Source: JAICMB01 sp035295125
GTDB taxonomy: Bacteria > Acidobacteriota > Terriglobia > Bryobacterales > Bryobacteraceae
Length of the DNA stretch: 64,000 bases
NCBI GenBank assembly: GCA_035295125.1
Contig: DATGJP010000047.1
Location: 116,066 to 180,065, forward strand
Reading direction: 5' to 3'
The notes under the pieces were generated by a model that saw only the letters and a program-made list of their open reading frames with translations, was not told the origin of the DNA and made no database searches. How positions within the stretch are numbered: position 1 is the stretch's first letter; every line of letters begins with the position of its first letter. Positions 46,770 through 55,385 of the stretch are shown piece by piece. Made by a program: the position numbers and the translations under genes.

Positions 46770-48335
46770 ATGCGCCGTTTGGGACTCCGTGGGATCGGAA
46801 TGCCATTACTGTCCGTAGCCTGCTTCGTGATGTGGACTGTCTTAGTCCTTCAAGGACAGGACGTGCGGGCAGGCCGGGTTGAAGTCGCGGTCGGAGTCAG
46901 CCACGGGGTGTTGCTGAAGAGCGATGGCACGGTATGGACTTGGGGTACGAATGATCTCGGGCAACTCGGGCGGGACGGGGATGTCTCGCGGACTCCGGGT
47001 CAAGTTCCCGGCCTGAGCGGCATCCGCAGCGTCGTCGCGGACATGTACTTCACGATGGCGTTAAAGGCGGATGGAAGTGTTTGGACGTGGGGAGGCAACC
47101 AGCACGGTCAGGTAGGGAATGGAAGCAAGAATGAGAATGCCTCTCCTGTCCCCACTGTGGTGCGCGGGCTTCCACGCATCGTCGCGATCGCTGCAGGCGG
47201 AAAAGCCGCGATGGCCCTCGACTTGAACGGAACGGTATGGGCTTGGGGAAACGGATTGGCTAGCAAGCCCGAACCAGTGCAAAAGCTGCCGAAGGTGATT
47301 GCCATCGCGGCGGGAGATGAGCACTTCATCGCGGTCGATGCGAAGGGCCAGGTTTGGGTCAGAGGTCATCACGGGATCGAAGAAATCGACCGAGGGACTT
47401 CTTCGGATCCACAACAGGTCCCCGGTCTCTCGGACATCATAGCCGTGGCCGGCGGTCTTGAATGCACGTTTGGACTCAAGAAGGATGGCACAGTGTGGGC
47501 AGTCGGATCCAGATTCTGGGGCGATTCTCCCACGGATTCCTCGTCGAACAAAAAATCCGCATTGTTGAACGGCCTTTCGGACGTGAAAGCCATTTCAGCG
47601 AATGGCACTAATGTTTTCACCTTGAACGGCAATGGAACGGTTTGGACGTGGCAACGTAAACCTGTACGGGTCGGCACACTGACTGGCATTGCCGCGATTG
47701 CGATCGGGTTTAATTCAGCGGCCGTAGACACGCGAGGGGATGTTTGGACCTGGGGACCGTTCAGCACCGGCTCCGAGGACCCCAAAATCGTGAAAATAAC
47801 CGGCGCCCCCATCCGACCCGAAAAAGCGAGTCCCCGGAAATGCGTAACCTGGACCGGGTGGTCCCACGATAGCGATGAGCAAGTGGAGTTGTTTGGATGC
47901 GAAACGGCAACCCACAACTTCCTTCAGATCTGCGGCGACCCGGACAATCCAGATGCCCCCGAGAAGTGGAAGAACATCAATTACCGTTTCGGTCCCGAGA
48001 ATGGTCCGCCCGATCTTATGTTCCCAGCGCACCCGGAAAGTGCTCCTCCTTTGCTCTTCTATTCCAAAGAGGAGGGTAAGGGGAGTGATGGTCGCGACAT
48101 CGAAGTCATTAGGTTTTCGAATGGCGCGTATACGTATCGGGTTTATTTCGGCTACGTAACCACTCGCTACCCTGACGGTCGGCTGAATTTCCACAGCCAG
48201 TTGGATGGCGGCGTCGAGGTGTACGACCGAAACGGAAAAAGGCTGTCCCGCATCGCCTGCAATGGGGCAAATCTTTATCCAACTGACTTGTCCCGGAGTC
48301 TTCCGTCTGATTCAAAAGCCGCCGATCGGCGATGA
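46770..48335 (+). CDS. RCC1-repeat secreted or membrane-anchored protein
   Basis: 521 residues from ATG 46770 (GAGGAT upstream; GTG 46764 is an in-frame alternative). The longer frame from 46374 is antisense to the neighbouring gene. A hydrophobic segment (PLLSVACFVMWTVLVLQGQ) acts as signal or anchor. About seven RCC1-like blades follow, each with a DGTVWTWG-type motif (KSDGTVWTWG, KADGSVWTWG, DLNGTVWAWG, KKDGTVWAVG, NGNGTVWTWQ, DTRGDVWTWG). The C-terminal 170 residues form a separate cysteine-containing domain. Such propellers usually bind other proteins or carbohydrates; the partner could be the divergent duplicated protein, 63 bases away. Confidence 0.8.
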   Translation: MRRLGLRGIGMPLLSVACFVMWTVLVLQGQDVRAGRVEVAVGVSHGVLLKSDGTVWTWGTNDLGQLGRDGDVSRTPGQVPGLSGIRSVVADMYFTMALKADGSVWTWGGNQHGQVGNGSKNENASPVPTVVRGLPRIVAIAAGGKAAMALDLNGTVWAWGNGLASKPEPVQKLPKVIAIAAGDEHFIAVDAKGQVWVRGHHGIEEIDRGTSSDPQQVPGLSDIIAVAGGLECTFGLKKDGTVWAVGSRFWGDSPTDSSSNKKSALLNGLSDVKAISANGTNVFTLNGNGTVWTWQRKPVRVGTLTGIAAIAIGFNSAAVDTRGDVWTWGPFSTGSEDPKIVKITGAPIRPEKASPRKCVTWTGWSHDSDEQVELFGCETATHNFLQICGDPDNPDAPEKWKNINYRFGPENGPPDLMFPAHPESAPPLLFYSKEEGKGSDGRDIEVIRFSNGAYTYRVYFGYVTTRYPDGRLNFHSQLDGGVEVYDRNGKRLSRIACNGANLYPTDLSRSLPSDSKAADRR

Positions 48336-48790
48336 TCCACCGGCACAAGAACAATCGTATCGGGCCAACGCCCCACGGCTATCAGCAAACCATGAACTGT
48401 AGCCGGCGGGTTCCCCCGATTTTGTCCCAGGCCAGCCGCCGGTGGAAACTTCGCACGTGGACTCACGTGCCGAACCAAATCCTGCTGGATCGTCATCAAG
48501 TCACACCGAAGACTTCTCGCATGTCTGCTCGATGCACATCGGCGGCTTTTCATCTGGCAGCCGAGGCAGAAGTCGGGCCGGCTGAATGCTTGCCCACCTT
48601 GGCTCACAACCTGGTGAGCGATAAGGTGTCGCAGTCGGTTTCGCCTGCGCATGCCGCTCAAACATTGCAGAACGACAATTGCTTCCGCAGGGCAGGTCGA
48701 AATCTAGTATGAGTGAAGTGCGGAGTGAGCTTCCGCTCTCTCTCTCGGCTGGAGCGTCAGCCTCTGCCTCAGGCCGCAGCGGCCGTCTTG
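48336..48790. other. 455-base gene-free interval with one repeat copy
   Basis: Overlapping open frames occur on both strands but none shows a recognisable domain, ribosome site or signal peptide. The only structured element seen is a diverged copy (48557-48598) of the dispersed repeat found at 55325-55379. A GC-rich stretch near 48760-48785 resembles another near 61120-61150. The interval may be decayed gene material. Confidence 0.5.
48557..48598 (-). repeat. Dispersed repeat copy R3 (diverged, inverted)
   Basis: Read on the minus strand this copy begins GGTGGGCAAGCATTCAGCC and ends GCCTCGGCTGC, matching R5 (55325-55379) and R6 (61788-61820) with a two-base deletion and a few substitutions. 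Confidence 0.55.
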
Positions 48791-50701
48791 TCACGGCATT
48801 GTGACGACAGGAAGCTCGATAAAGCTCGCGTGAGCCGCCGCATGATAGATCCGCTGCGTCGCCTTCCGATAATCCTCCGGCTTCGCCCAGAAAATATTCG
48901 CCACGAAGGTCTGCGGATTGCGGTCATACAGCGGAAACCAGCTCGACTGAACCTGCACCATCAAGCGGTGGCCGGGCAGGAAAACGTGGTTCGCGGTCGG
49001 AAGAGAGAAGCGATAAAGCAAAGGCTGCCCCGTGGCGATCGGTTTCGCAAACTCCAGGCTCTCGCGATACCGGCCCCGGAAAATATCGGCCGAGACCATG
49101 AGCTCGTAGCCACCCATAGGCGCCTGACCGGCAACCTCGTCGGGATAAACATCAATTACCTTTACCACCCAGTCCGAATCCGTCCCGCTCGTGGAGGCGA
49201 TTAAATTAACAACCGGCTGACCGCTGATCTTCAGTGGCGACTTGAGCACATCGGACGTGAACACCGCCACATCGGGCCGCCCCGACGGCTCCCGTTGATC
49301 ATCCACCAACCACTCTGGCCAGGTCATGCCGTTGTCATAGCCAACCGGCTGAACGGGCCGCGTGCGGAAGGGCACTGGTTTAGCCGGATCGGACACGTAC
49401 TCGTCGAACTCGGCGTCGCCGTTCTTCGGAGTCGAGAAGCTGAGTTTCCCGCCCGCTGCCAGGTAAAGCGGCGCCGAATGACCCGCGGGCCACGACTGCA
49501 ACCGCCGCCAGACGTTCGTCCCCGTTTCGAAAGCCGTGACCGGCGCCACGCCCGACGGCGGCGCATCATCTTTCAGATAGTGGGCCAGGAACGGAGCCAG
49601 AATCTCACGGCGGAAATACAAGCCGGTGTCGCTGTTGAATTTGAGAGCCCCCAGCGAGCTGCCGTCGCCAATTTCCTGCCCGTGATGCCAGGGACCCAGC
49701 ACCAGAAACACCTTATCGTTACCGGTATCCTTCGGCTTGATCGCCTTGTAGACGGCGGGCGCGCCGTAGATGTCTTCCTGGTCCCACAGGCTGTGCACCA
49801 GCATGACGGGCACATTCAGAGGCTCGGCTGCCAACAATTTGTCCATCGCCTGATCGCGCCACCAGGCATCGTAACCAGGATGTTCTAACAGTTTTCGCCA
49901 GAAGCCGACCTGCTCCAGCCCATGCCGCCGCCCGAGCTCACCCGCCGACCCCGCCTCCATATACACGTCGTAATCGTCGAAATGGCTGGTCCACCATTTC
50001 TCAGAATTGTCGCGAGTCGCTTCCTGCTCCAGGATGTACGGCATGTTCTGCTCGCGGAAAGCGCCATTGTGAAACCAGTCATCGCCCATCCACCCATCGA
50101 CCATGGGATTCATGGGAACCGACACCTTCAGCGCAGGATGCGGGTGAAACAGGGCCATCAAGGGTAGAAAGCCGTCGTACGAAATCCCCAGAATCCCCAC
50201 CTTACCGTTTGTTTCCGGGATGTTCTTCACCAGCCAGTCGATGGTGTCATAGGTATCGGTGGCGTGGTCCACCGCGGTCGGATTGCGCGGACCGTGCAGC
50301 GGGCGATTCATAACGTAGTCGCCCTCGGACCCATACTTGCCGCGGACGTCCTGCACCACACGAATGTAGCCACCCTCGACAATCACTTCCGTTGCATTGT
50401 CGTAGCCCCAAAGCGTTGGTCCGAGATGGGAACTATGTTCGTGTGTCGTAAGCTCGTTCGCGTTATAAGGCGTGCGCGTGAGGAGAATCGGGGCGCGCCG
50501 GGCCCCTTTGGGAACGAGGATTACGGTGTGCAGCTTAACACCGTCCCGCATCGGGATCATCACTTCCCGCCGGGTGTAATCGAAGCTATCCGCCGGGCGG
50601 GAGAACCGGGCAGGCGTCTCGCTCGGAAGACTCGGGTAGCTGGGTTGTGCATGGGCGGCCGCTACGAGCAGCGCCGCCGCAAACAGCTTTGTCCTGGGCA
50701 T
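48791..50701 (-). CDS. CocE/NonD-family secreted acyl hydrolase
   Basis: 636 residues with a signal peptide (MPRTKLFAAALLVAAAHA). It is an alpha/beta hydrolase of the CocE / alpha-amino acid ester hydrolase type. The nucleophile is Ser174 in LGISYDGF; an acid in HSLWDQEDIYG and the histidine in GPWHHGQEIG complete the triad. The C-terminal jelly-roll domain ends with PGHRLMVQVQSSWFP and DRNPQTF, as in AEH and glutaryl acylase relatives. It hydrolyses an ester or amide bond outside the cytoplasm; the substrate is not predictable. It follows rseP on the same strand after 146 bases. Confidence 0.9.
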   Translation of the reverse strand: MPRTKLFAAALLVAAAHAQPSYPSLPSETPARFSRPADSFDYTRREVMIPMRDGVKLHTVILVPKGARRAPILLTRTPYNANELTTHEHSSHLGPTLWGYDNATEVIVEGGYIRVVQDVRGKYGSEGDYVMNRPLHGPRNPTAVDHATDTYDTIDWLVKNIPETNGKVGILGISYDGFLPLMALFHPHPALKVSVPMNPMVDGWMGDDWFHNGAFREQNMPYILEQEATRDNSEKWWTSHFDDYDVYMEAGSAGELGRRHGLEQVGFWRKLLEHPGYDAWWRDQAMDKLLAAEPLNVPVMLVHSLWDQEDIYGAPAVYKAIKPKDTGNDKVFLVLGPWHHGQEIGDGSSLGALKFNSDTGLYFRREILAPFLAHYLKDDAPPSGVAPVTAFETGTNVWRRLQSWPAGHSAPLYLAAGGKLSFSTPKNGDAEFDEYVSDPAKPVPFRTRPVQPVGYDNGMTWPEWLVDDQREPSGRPDVAVFTSDVLKSPLKISGQPVVNLIASTSGTDSDWVVKVIDVYPDEVAGQAPMGGYELMVSADIFRGRYRESLEFAKPIATGQPLLYRFSLPTANHVFLPGHRLMVQVQSSWFPLYDRNPQTFVANIFWAKPEDYRKATQRIYHAAAHASFIELPVVTMP

Positions 50702-50729
50702 CCCAGGGATTATAGCGAGTACAGCGCCA

Positions 50730-50813
50730 TTAACTCGACATCTTCCAGAAGAAGAGCCGAACGGCCCACGCTGTCAGGCCGATGAGAAGGAAAGCACTCA
50801 ACGGTATAAGCAT
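50730..50813 (-). CDS. Possible 27-residue single-helix membrane peptide
   Basis: ATG at 50813 opens MLIPLSAFLLIGLTAWAV, followed by RLFFWKMSS and TAA. The composition is that of a single transmembrane helix with a basic end. It lies between rseP and the CocE-type gene on the same strand. No clear ribosome site is present and such short frames arise by chance, so this is only a candidate. Confidence 0.2.
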   Translation of the reverse strand: MLIPLSAFLLIGLTAWAVRLFFWKMSS

Positions 50814-50847
50814 GAGATTGTATGACTCATGCTGCTCGTTTTTTGTT

Positions 50848-52161
50848 TCAGCCTGCCAACTTCGAAATGTCGTTGTAAATGACGAACACAACCACGGCCA
50901 TCAGGAACACAAAACCGACCTTGAACACCGCTTCCTTCATCTGCAGGCTGAGGTCGCGACGCATGAACATCTCGATCAGCAACAGGAGAATCACCCCGCC
51001 ATCGAGGATCGGGATTGGAAGCATGTTAAACACGGCCAGGTTCAGGCTCACCATGGCCATCAGGCCGAAGAACGGCCCCGGGCCCTCGCGCGCGGCCTCG
51101 CCCGACATGCGGGCAATCGTGATCGGTCCGCTCAGCGATCGAGTAGACATCTTGCGTTCGATGATCCCCCGCAGGATGCCATAGATCAGCGACGCGCTTT
51201 TCGCGTTCTGCCGAATGGATTCGGCCAGGGCTTGCGGGAGAGCTAACTGCGTTATCACTAATTGCGGTTGCAGGTTCACCCCAATAACCCAGCGCGGAGC
51301 GGCGCCGTCCTCGTTGGTCTGGATCGGAGTGATGATCGCTTCCGACTGCTTGCCGTCTCGCGAATAGACAAGGTCTACCGGCTTGCCGGGATTACCGTTG
51401 GTGATATCGAGCAGTTTCACAACTGACCGGATCGGCTGTCCGTTCGCACTAACCAGGATGTCACCCGCTTTCAATCCTGCTTTGGCCGCAGGCATTTCGG
51501 GCCTCACGGCGCTGACTTCGATAGGACTCTGTTCGGCCCAACCGGCGACACCTGTACCCCAGCTCGCCTCCAACGTCGGAGTTACGACGAAATGGAGCCG
51601 CTTGCCGTCGCGCAGTACCCAGACATCAATGGGGTGACCCGCACTGGCGCCCTCGCGCATGAAAACGTCTTCCCAGGTCGGGTCGGCGGTATTGTCGATC
51701 TGGACGATTTTGTCTCCCTCGCGAATTCCTGCCTTGGCTGCCGCCCCTTCCTGCGCCACCGCCCCGATCACGGGATCGGGATTGTTAGGCAGTTTTGGAA
51801 AATGAACCATGAACAAGCCGGTGAGAACCGCAACCGCAAGAATGATGTTCATGAACGGCCCGGCGAACGCGATGATCAGTCGCTGCCAGCGAGGCTTCGC
51901 GAGAAATGCCCTCGGATCATTCGCATTTTCATCGCCCGGCTGCTCACCGGCCATCTTGACGTAGCCGCCGAACAGGATCGCCGAGAACCGGAAATCGGTC
52001 TCGCCCTTTTTAAACCCAAACAGCCGCGGTCCGAATCCAAAGCTGAAGGCATCCACCCGCACGTCGAAAAACCGCGCGGCCCAATAGTGCCCCAGCTCGT
52101 GGATAATGATCATCACCCCGATGAGGACGAGCAGCCACCAAATATTTTGAAGAACTATCAT
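50848..52161 (-). CDS. rseP: Site-2 intramembrane zinc protease RseP
   Basis: 437 residues. HELGH at 21-25 in the first transmembrane helix binds zinc; the third ligand is in NMLPIPILDGG near the C-terminus. Two PDZ domains lie between (AAAKAGIREGDKIVQID and PAAKAGLKAGDILVSANGQP). RseP cleaves anti-sigma factors and leftover signal peptides within the membrane. It starts two bases after the dxr stop, the common dxr-rseP order in bacteria. In this window it is also the obvious candidate for processing membrane anti-sigma proteins such as the FecR-like protein at 33281-35881. Confidence 0.94.
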   Translation of the reverse strand: MIVLQNIWWLLVLIGVMIIIHELGHYWAARFFDVRVDAFSFGFGPRLFGFKKGETDFRFSAILFGGYVKMAGEQPGDENANDPRAFLAKPRWQRLIIAFAGPFMNIILAVAVLTGLFMVHFPKLPNNPDPVIGAVAQEGAAAKAGIREGDKIVQIDNTADPTWEDVFMREGASAGHPIDVWVLRDGKRLHFVVTPTLEASWGTGVAGWAEQSPIEVSAVRPEMPAAKAGLKAGDILVSANGQPIRSVVKLLDITNGNPGKPVDLVYSRDGKQSEAIITPIQTNEDGAAPRWVIGVNLQPQLVITQLALPQALAESIRQNAKSASLIYGILRGIIERKMSTRSLSGPITIARMSGEAAREGPGPFFGLMAMVSLNLAVFNMLPIPILDGGVILLLLIEMFMRRDLSLQMKEAVFKVGFVFLMAVVVFVIYNDISKLAG

Positions 52162-52163
52162 GT

Positions 52164-53363
52164 TTACACCGCCGGGCAGGCGTTCAAAGCACCCACCTCT
52201 TGAACTACCCGTTGCGCCACCAGGCGCGATTCCTGATCAATAGCGAGCACTTCGCCCACGGATCGCGGCTCTCGAACAGGCACCCGCTCCAGGGTCTCTT
52301 CCACTACTACGGCAATCGACGGGAAAGAGATTCGGCCGTTCAAAAACGCGTCGACCGCTACCTCGTCCGCAGCATTTAGTGTACAGCTTGCCGATCCCCC
52401 AGTCTTCTGGGCTTGGTAGGCCAGGCCGAGAAGCCGGAACTTGTCAAAATCGGGAGGGAAGAACGTCCACGCCCGCGCCTGGTTCCAATCCAGACGCGGT
52501 ACCGGCGCCTCATGGCGGTCCGGCCAGGTCAGGGCATATTGTATCGGCATACGCATGTCGGTCGCCGAAATCTGGGCGATGAGGCTGCCGTCGCTGTACT
52601 CCACCATGGCGTGTATTGAGGACTGGGGATGAACCACCACGTCTATCTCACTCGGCTGAAAATCGAACAGCCAACAGGCCTCAATCACCTCAAACCCCTT
52701 ATTCATGAGCGTAGCTGAATCTATCGTGATTCGCTTGCCCATCTTCCAGGTCGGGTGATTTAAAGCTTGCTGTGGCGTGATTGACGCGAACTGCGACTTC
52801 GGCGTCTCCCGGAAGGGACCGCCGGATGCAGTCAAAAGCAGCCGCGTGACCTCGCTCCGTTTGCCGGCGCGCAGACATTGATGTGCCCCGTTATGTTCGC
52901 TATCGACCGGAATAATCTCGGTGCCGATTTCAGCTGCCTTTTCGGTTACCAGCTTTCCACTGGCCACCATCACTTCCTTGTTCGCCAGGCCTACGCGCTT
53001 GCCCTTACGGACCGCCTCATAGGTGGCTTCCAGGCCTGCCACGCCGACGATAGCCGACATGACAAAGTCCACCTGGTCATGGGTGGCTGCTTGCACACGA
53101 GCCTCCGGACCGAAGTCGATTTGGGGCCATTCGGAGCGGGACACCACCCCCGCCTCCAGTCTGCCTATTAGATTCCGGCGTACTTCCTCGGTTTCAACAA
53201 CCACGACCGGCGGCCGAAAGCGCTCAATTTGTTGCGCCAGGAGTTCCGCATTACGCCCCGCGACCAGGGCGTGAATACGATACTGGTCCGGGTGTCTGCC
53301 GACCACATCGAGCGTGCTCACGCCGATCGAGCCGGTAGACCCAAGAATCGTGAGATTTTTCAA
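52164..53363 (-). CDS. dxr: 1-deoxy-D-xylulose 5-phosphate reductoisomerase
   Basis: 399 residues. The enzyme makes 2-C-methyl-D-erythritol 4-phosphate with NADPH, the committed step of the MEP isoprenoid route. The Rossmann motif GSTGSIG is at 8-14, the metal site is in PVDSEHNGAHQC, and the substrate region is LLTASGGPFRE and KMGKRITIDSATLMNKG. The start is a TTG (53363) that lies inside an AT-rich palindrome with no ribosome site, which suggests a leaderless message. It forms an operon with rseP. Confidence 0.94.
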   Translation of the reverse strand: MKNLTILGSTGSIGVSTLDVVGRHPDQYRIHALVAGRNAELLAQQIERFRPPVVVVETEEVRRNLIGRLEAGVVSRSEWPQIDFGPEARVQAATHDQVDFVMSAIVGVAGLEATYEAVRKGKRVGLANKEVMVASGKLVTEKAAEIGTEIIPVDSEHNGAHQCLRAGKRSEVTRLLLTASGGPFRETPKSQFASITPQQALNHPTWKMGKRITIDSATLMNKGFEVIEACWLFDFQPSEIDVVVHPQSSIHAMVEYSDGSLIAQISATDMRMPIQYALTWPDRHEAPVPRLDWNQARAWTFFPPDFDKFRLLGLAYQAQKTGGSASCTLNAADEVAVDAFLNGRISFPSIAVVVEETLERVPVREPRSVGEVLAIDQESRLVAQRVVQEVGALNACPAV

Positions 53364-53382
53364 TATACTATATTGTACTAAC
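53361..53382 (-). promoter_or_regulatory. AT-rich palindrome and candidate leaderless dxr promoter
   Basis: CAATATA-C-TATATTG (53361-53375) is a perfect palindrome that contains the dxr TTG start. On the minus strand TACAAT (53379-53374) is a good -10 placed about seven bases before that TTG, which would put transcription start at or next to the start codon. Only 27 bases separate the divergent starts. Confidence 0.35.
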
Positions 53383-53390
53383 GGTTAACC

Positions 53391-53780
53391 ATGTCAGTAC
53401 AATCAGTGTTCATGAAAAGTGGCAATCTGAAGCGGGTCTGCGAGTTGACCTTAACCGACGGCAGCACTGTGACCGTTGAACCGTATGCCATCTTCATTTC
53501 GCCTAGGGGACGGCAGCAGTTCCTGTGGTTTCAGTTGTCCAGTTCCAAGCCGGAAGATCGCGGGGGGTGGAAGAGTCCGGAGACGGGCACCGTAAAAGCG
53601 GCCAAAATGATGGACCCGTCGTTTACGATTCGGACGGATTATCAGCCTTTTGACAAGGGACTGTATCCGTTTGTCAATTTCAGTATTCCGACGCACGATG
53701 GCCGGCAGCGTTGGATGGATACACGCAAGGATTTGGACAAACAGACGCTGCAAAGGGACTTCAACAAGCCGAGTTCGTGA
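53391..53780 (+). CDS. Protein of unknown function
   Basis: 129 residues; an internal ATG at 53412 (MKSGNLKRVCEL) is an alternative start. No signal peptide or membrane helix is visible. The first half is beta-rich (CELTLTDGSTVTVEPYAIFI; QQFLWFQLSS), the second contains a charged tail (DTRKDLDKQTLQRDFNKPSS). No family recognised. It is divergent from dxr with a very short intergenic region and is followed directly by repeat R4, whose first bases overlap its stop. Confidence 0.65.
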   Translation: MSVQSVFMKSGNLKRVCELTLTDGSTVTVEPYAIFISPRGRQQFLWFQLSSSKPEDRGGWKSPETGTVKAAKMMDPSFTIRTDYQPFDKGLYPFVNFSIPTHDGRQRWMDTRKDLDKQTLQRDFNKPSS

Positions 53781-53781
53781 T

Positions 53782-53817
53782 GCAGGCTGCCAGCCTGCGG
53801 CGGGTTGTCAGCCCGCC
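53782..53817. repeat. Double palindromic repeat R4
   Basis: GCAGGCT-GCC-AGCCTGC (53782-53798) followed by GGCGGGTT-GTC-AGCCCGCC (53799-53817, one G-T wobble). The same two-hairpin order as R2 at 22700-22733. It lies between the unknown protein gene and the second ECF sigma gene. Confidence 0.7.
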
Positions 53818-53871
53818 TGCTCCACGCCACCGTATCCTAGACCCATGCTGAAGGCAATATAAGAAGTCAGC

Positions 53872-54369
53872 ATGACGAAACAGGAGTTTCAGCGTGCCTT
53901 CCAGGACCACAAAGACGCAGTCTACGGCTTCGCCCTGCGAATGACCAGCTCTGTGCAGGTCGCCGAGGACGTCGCTCAAGATTGCTTTGTGGAACTGCTC
54001 CGCCACCCCGGCCATTTCGATCCGGCTCGCGGACCGGTGCGGCAGTACCTCCTTGGAATGGCCCGCAACCTGGTATTCCGCTACTGGCGCACCTCGCGGC
54101 GGCTCGACCCCATCGAGGACGATGCACGAAGCGATACGCCGGACCTGATTGCCGGTCCCATCGCGTCATTGGTGGAAGTCGCGGTCCAGTCGTTGCCTCC
54201 TCTCCAGAGAGAAGCGCTACTACTGTTCGAGTACGAAGGCTTTACCCTGGAGGAAATCGGACGACTCGTGGATGCGGACGTGGGCACTGTGAAATCGCGG
54301 CTCCATCGTGCCCGTGAGAAACTCCGATACCTGCTGGCGCCGCTCAAGAATGGATCGGGAGGAAACTAG
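53872..54369 (+). CDS. ECF-type RNA polymerase sigma factor
   Basis: 165 residues. Region 2 is seen in DAVYGFALRMTSSVQVAEDV and AQDCFVELL, region 4 in LPPLQREALLLFEYEGFTLE and EEIGRLVDADVGTVKSRLHRAREKL (given in parts). It is distinct from the factor at 35878-36414. The gene that follows by one base encodes a small membrane protein that is probably its anti-sigma partner. No ECF-type promoter of the GGAAC/CGT form was found at the right distance upstream. Confidence 0.92.
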   Translation: MTKQEFQRAFQDHKDAVYGFALRMTSSVQVAEDVAQDCFVELLRHPGHFDPARGPVRQYLLGMARNLVFRYWRTSRRLDPIEDDARSDTPDLIAGPIASLVEVAVQSLPPLQREALLLFEYEGFTLEEIGRLVDADVGTVKSRLHRAREKLRYLLAPLKNGSGGN

Positions 54370-54370
54370 C

Positions 54371-54685
54371 ATGGACGAACATAAACGGGAACCTCTGACG
54401 GACGATCAGCTCTCAGCAATCATGAAGAAGTGGATCGTGGTTGCCCCGGAGAGCCTGGAGAACCGCGTTCTCGATGCGCATACCGATATCGCGGCCTCAA
54501 AGTCACGGCGAAGTTGGTGGCATTTCCTCCTCAAAGGATACGTTCGCGTACCCACGCCCGTCGTCTGCCTGGTTGCGATACTGATGATCGCGTTAGTGTG
54601 GCGCTCGACGTGGGTAGCAGCGACGTGTACGGCGGGTAGCGGGGTCCGCTCTGCGGTCAGTTGCCCCGCAAATCAAAAGTGTTAA
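54371..54685 (+). CDS. Small membrane protein, probable anti-sigma factor
   Basis: 104 residues from ATG 54371, one base after the sigma gene stop. The cytoplasmic N-terminus is charged and helical (EHKREPLTDDQLSAIMKKWI; PESLENRVLDAHTDIAA). A single transmembrane helix follows (VVCLVAILMIALVWRSTW) and a short external tail with two cysteines. No zinc-finger motif is present, so the role rests on coupling to the sigma gene, size and topology. Confidence 0.6.
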   Translation: MDEHKREPLTDDQLSAIMKKWIVVAPESLENRVLDAHTDIAASKSRRSWWHFLLKGYVRVPTPVVCLVAILMIALVWRSTWVAATCTAGSGVRSAVSCPANQKC

Positions 54686-54699
54686 CGAAAGGGGTCGCA

Positions 54700-55260
54700 A
54701 TGTCTTACTTAAGAAGGATCGCTGGTTATGGAATCGCCGCCATAGGCGTGGCGGGAACGCTATTCGCACAGTTGCCGGTCCCCAGACCGGCGCCGCAATT
54801 GTCGCTAACCGAGCCGTCGGGTAAGTCCGTCTCACTCGCGGAGTACGCTGGCAAAGTCGTCCTGGTGCAGTTTCTCTACACCACCTGCCCGCATTGTCAG
54901 ACGACATCAAGAAACTTCAGCAGCCTGCAGAACGAGCTCGGCTCCAGTGGGCTGCAGGTGCTGGGGATCGCATTCAACGAAGAGGCGGAAGGCAACTCCG
55001 TCGCGGTCCGCACCTACGTTCAGTCGAATGGGGTCACTTTCCCCGTGGGAGTGGCCTCGCGCGATGCCGTCCTTGGTTATCTCGGCATTCCGGTGATGTC
55101 GAGATTCGTCGTACCCCAGATTATGGTCATCGACCGCAAGGGGCTGGTCCGCGCCCAAACAGCCCCGCTAGGCAGTGACGAACTCATGGACGTAGCGCGG
55201 CTCCGTCCGATGCTCGAAGGGCTTCTGAAAGAGGCGCCGAGGACGAGCAGCTCGAGGTAA
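54700..55260 (+). CDS. Thioredoxin-fold (TlpA/AhpC-like) exported protein
   Basis: 186 residues from ATG 54700, preceded by AAAGGGG; the frame opens further up but overlaps the previous gene. A signal or anchor sequence (GYGIAAIGVAGTLFAQ) leads to a redoxin domain: APQLSLTEPSGKSVSLAEYA, the active site TTCPHC (Cys63, Cys66) and the cis-proline region VVPQIMVIDRKG. The CPHC pair suggests a thiol-disulfide reductase or peroxiredoxin acting outside the cytoplasm. It is probably co-transcribed with the sigma/anti-sigma pair, which may point to envelope redox control. Confidence 0.85.
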   Translation: MSYLRRIAGYGIAAIGVAGTLFAQLPVPRPAPQLSLTEPSGKSVSLAEYAGKVVLVQFLYTTCPHCQTTSRNFSSLQNELGSSGLQVLGIAFNEEAEGNSVAVRTYVQSNGVTFPVGVASRDAVLGYLGIPVMSRFVVPQIMVIDRKGLVRAQTAPLGSDELMDVARLRPMLEGLLKEAPRTSSSR

Positions 55261-55324
55261 GGTGCGAAGGCCATTCGCAAATTCCGCGCCGGATGCTAAA
55301 GAATCAACACCTGGTGGCCCGCAA

Positions 55325-55379
55325 GGTGGGCAGGCATTCAGCCGGGCATTCAGCCTGCCCGATTTCTGCCACGGGCTGC
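55325..55379. repeat. Dispersed repeat copy R5
   Basis: Begins GGTGGGCAGGC and contains an eight-base inverted repeat GGGCAGGC/GCCTGCCC (55328-55335, 55353-55360) around a directly repeated GGCATTCAGCC. Bases 55347-55379 match 61788-61820 at 32 of 33 positions. It sits at the end of the IS630 remnant. Confidence 0.75.
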
Positions 55380-55385
55380 TAGTTT

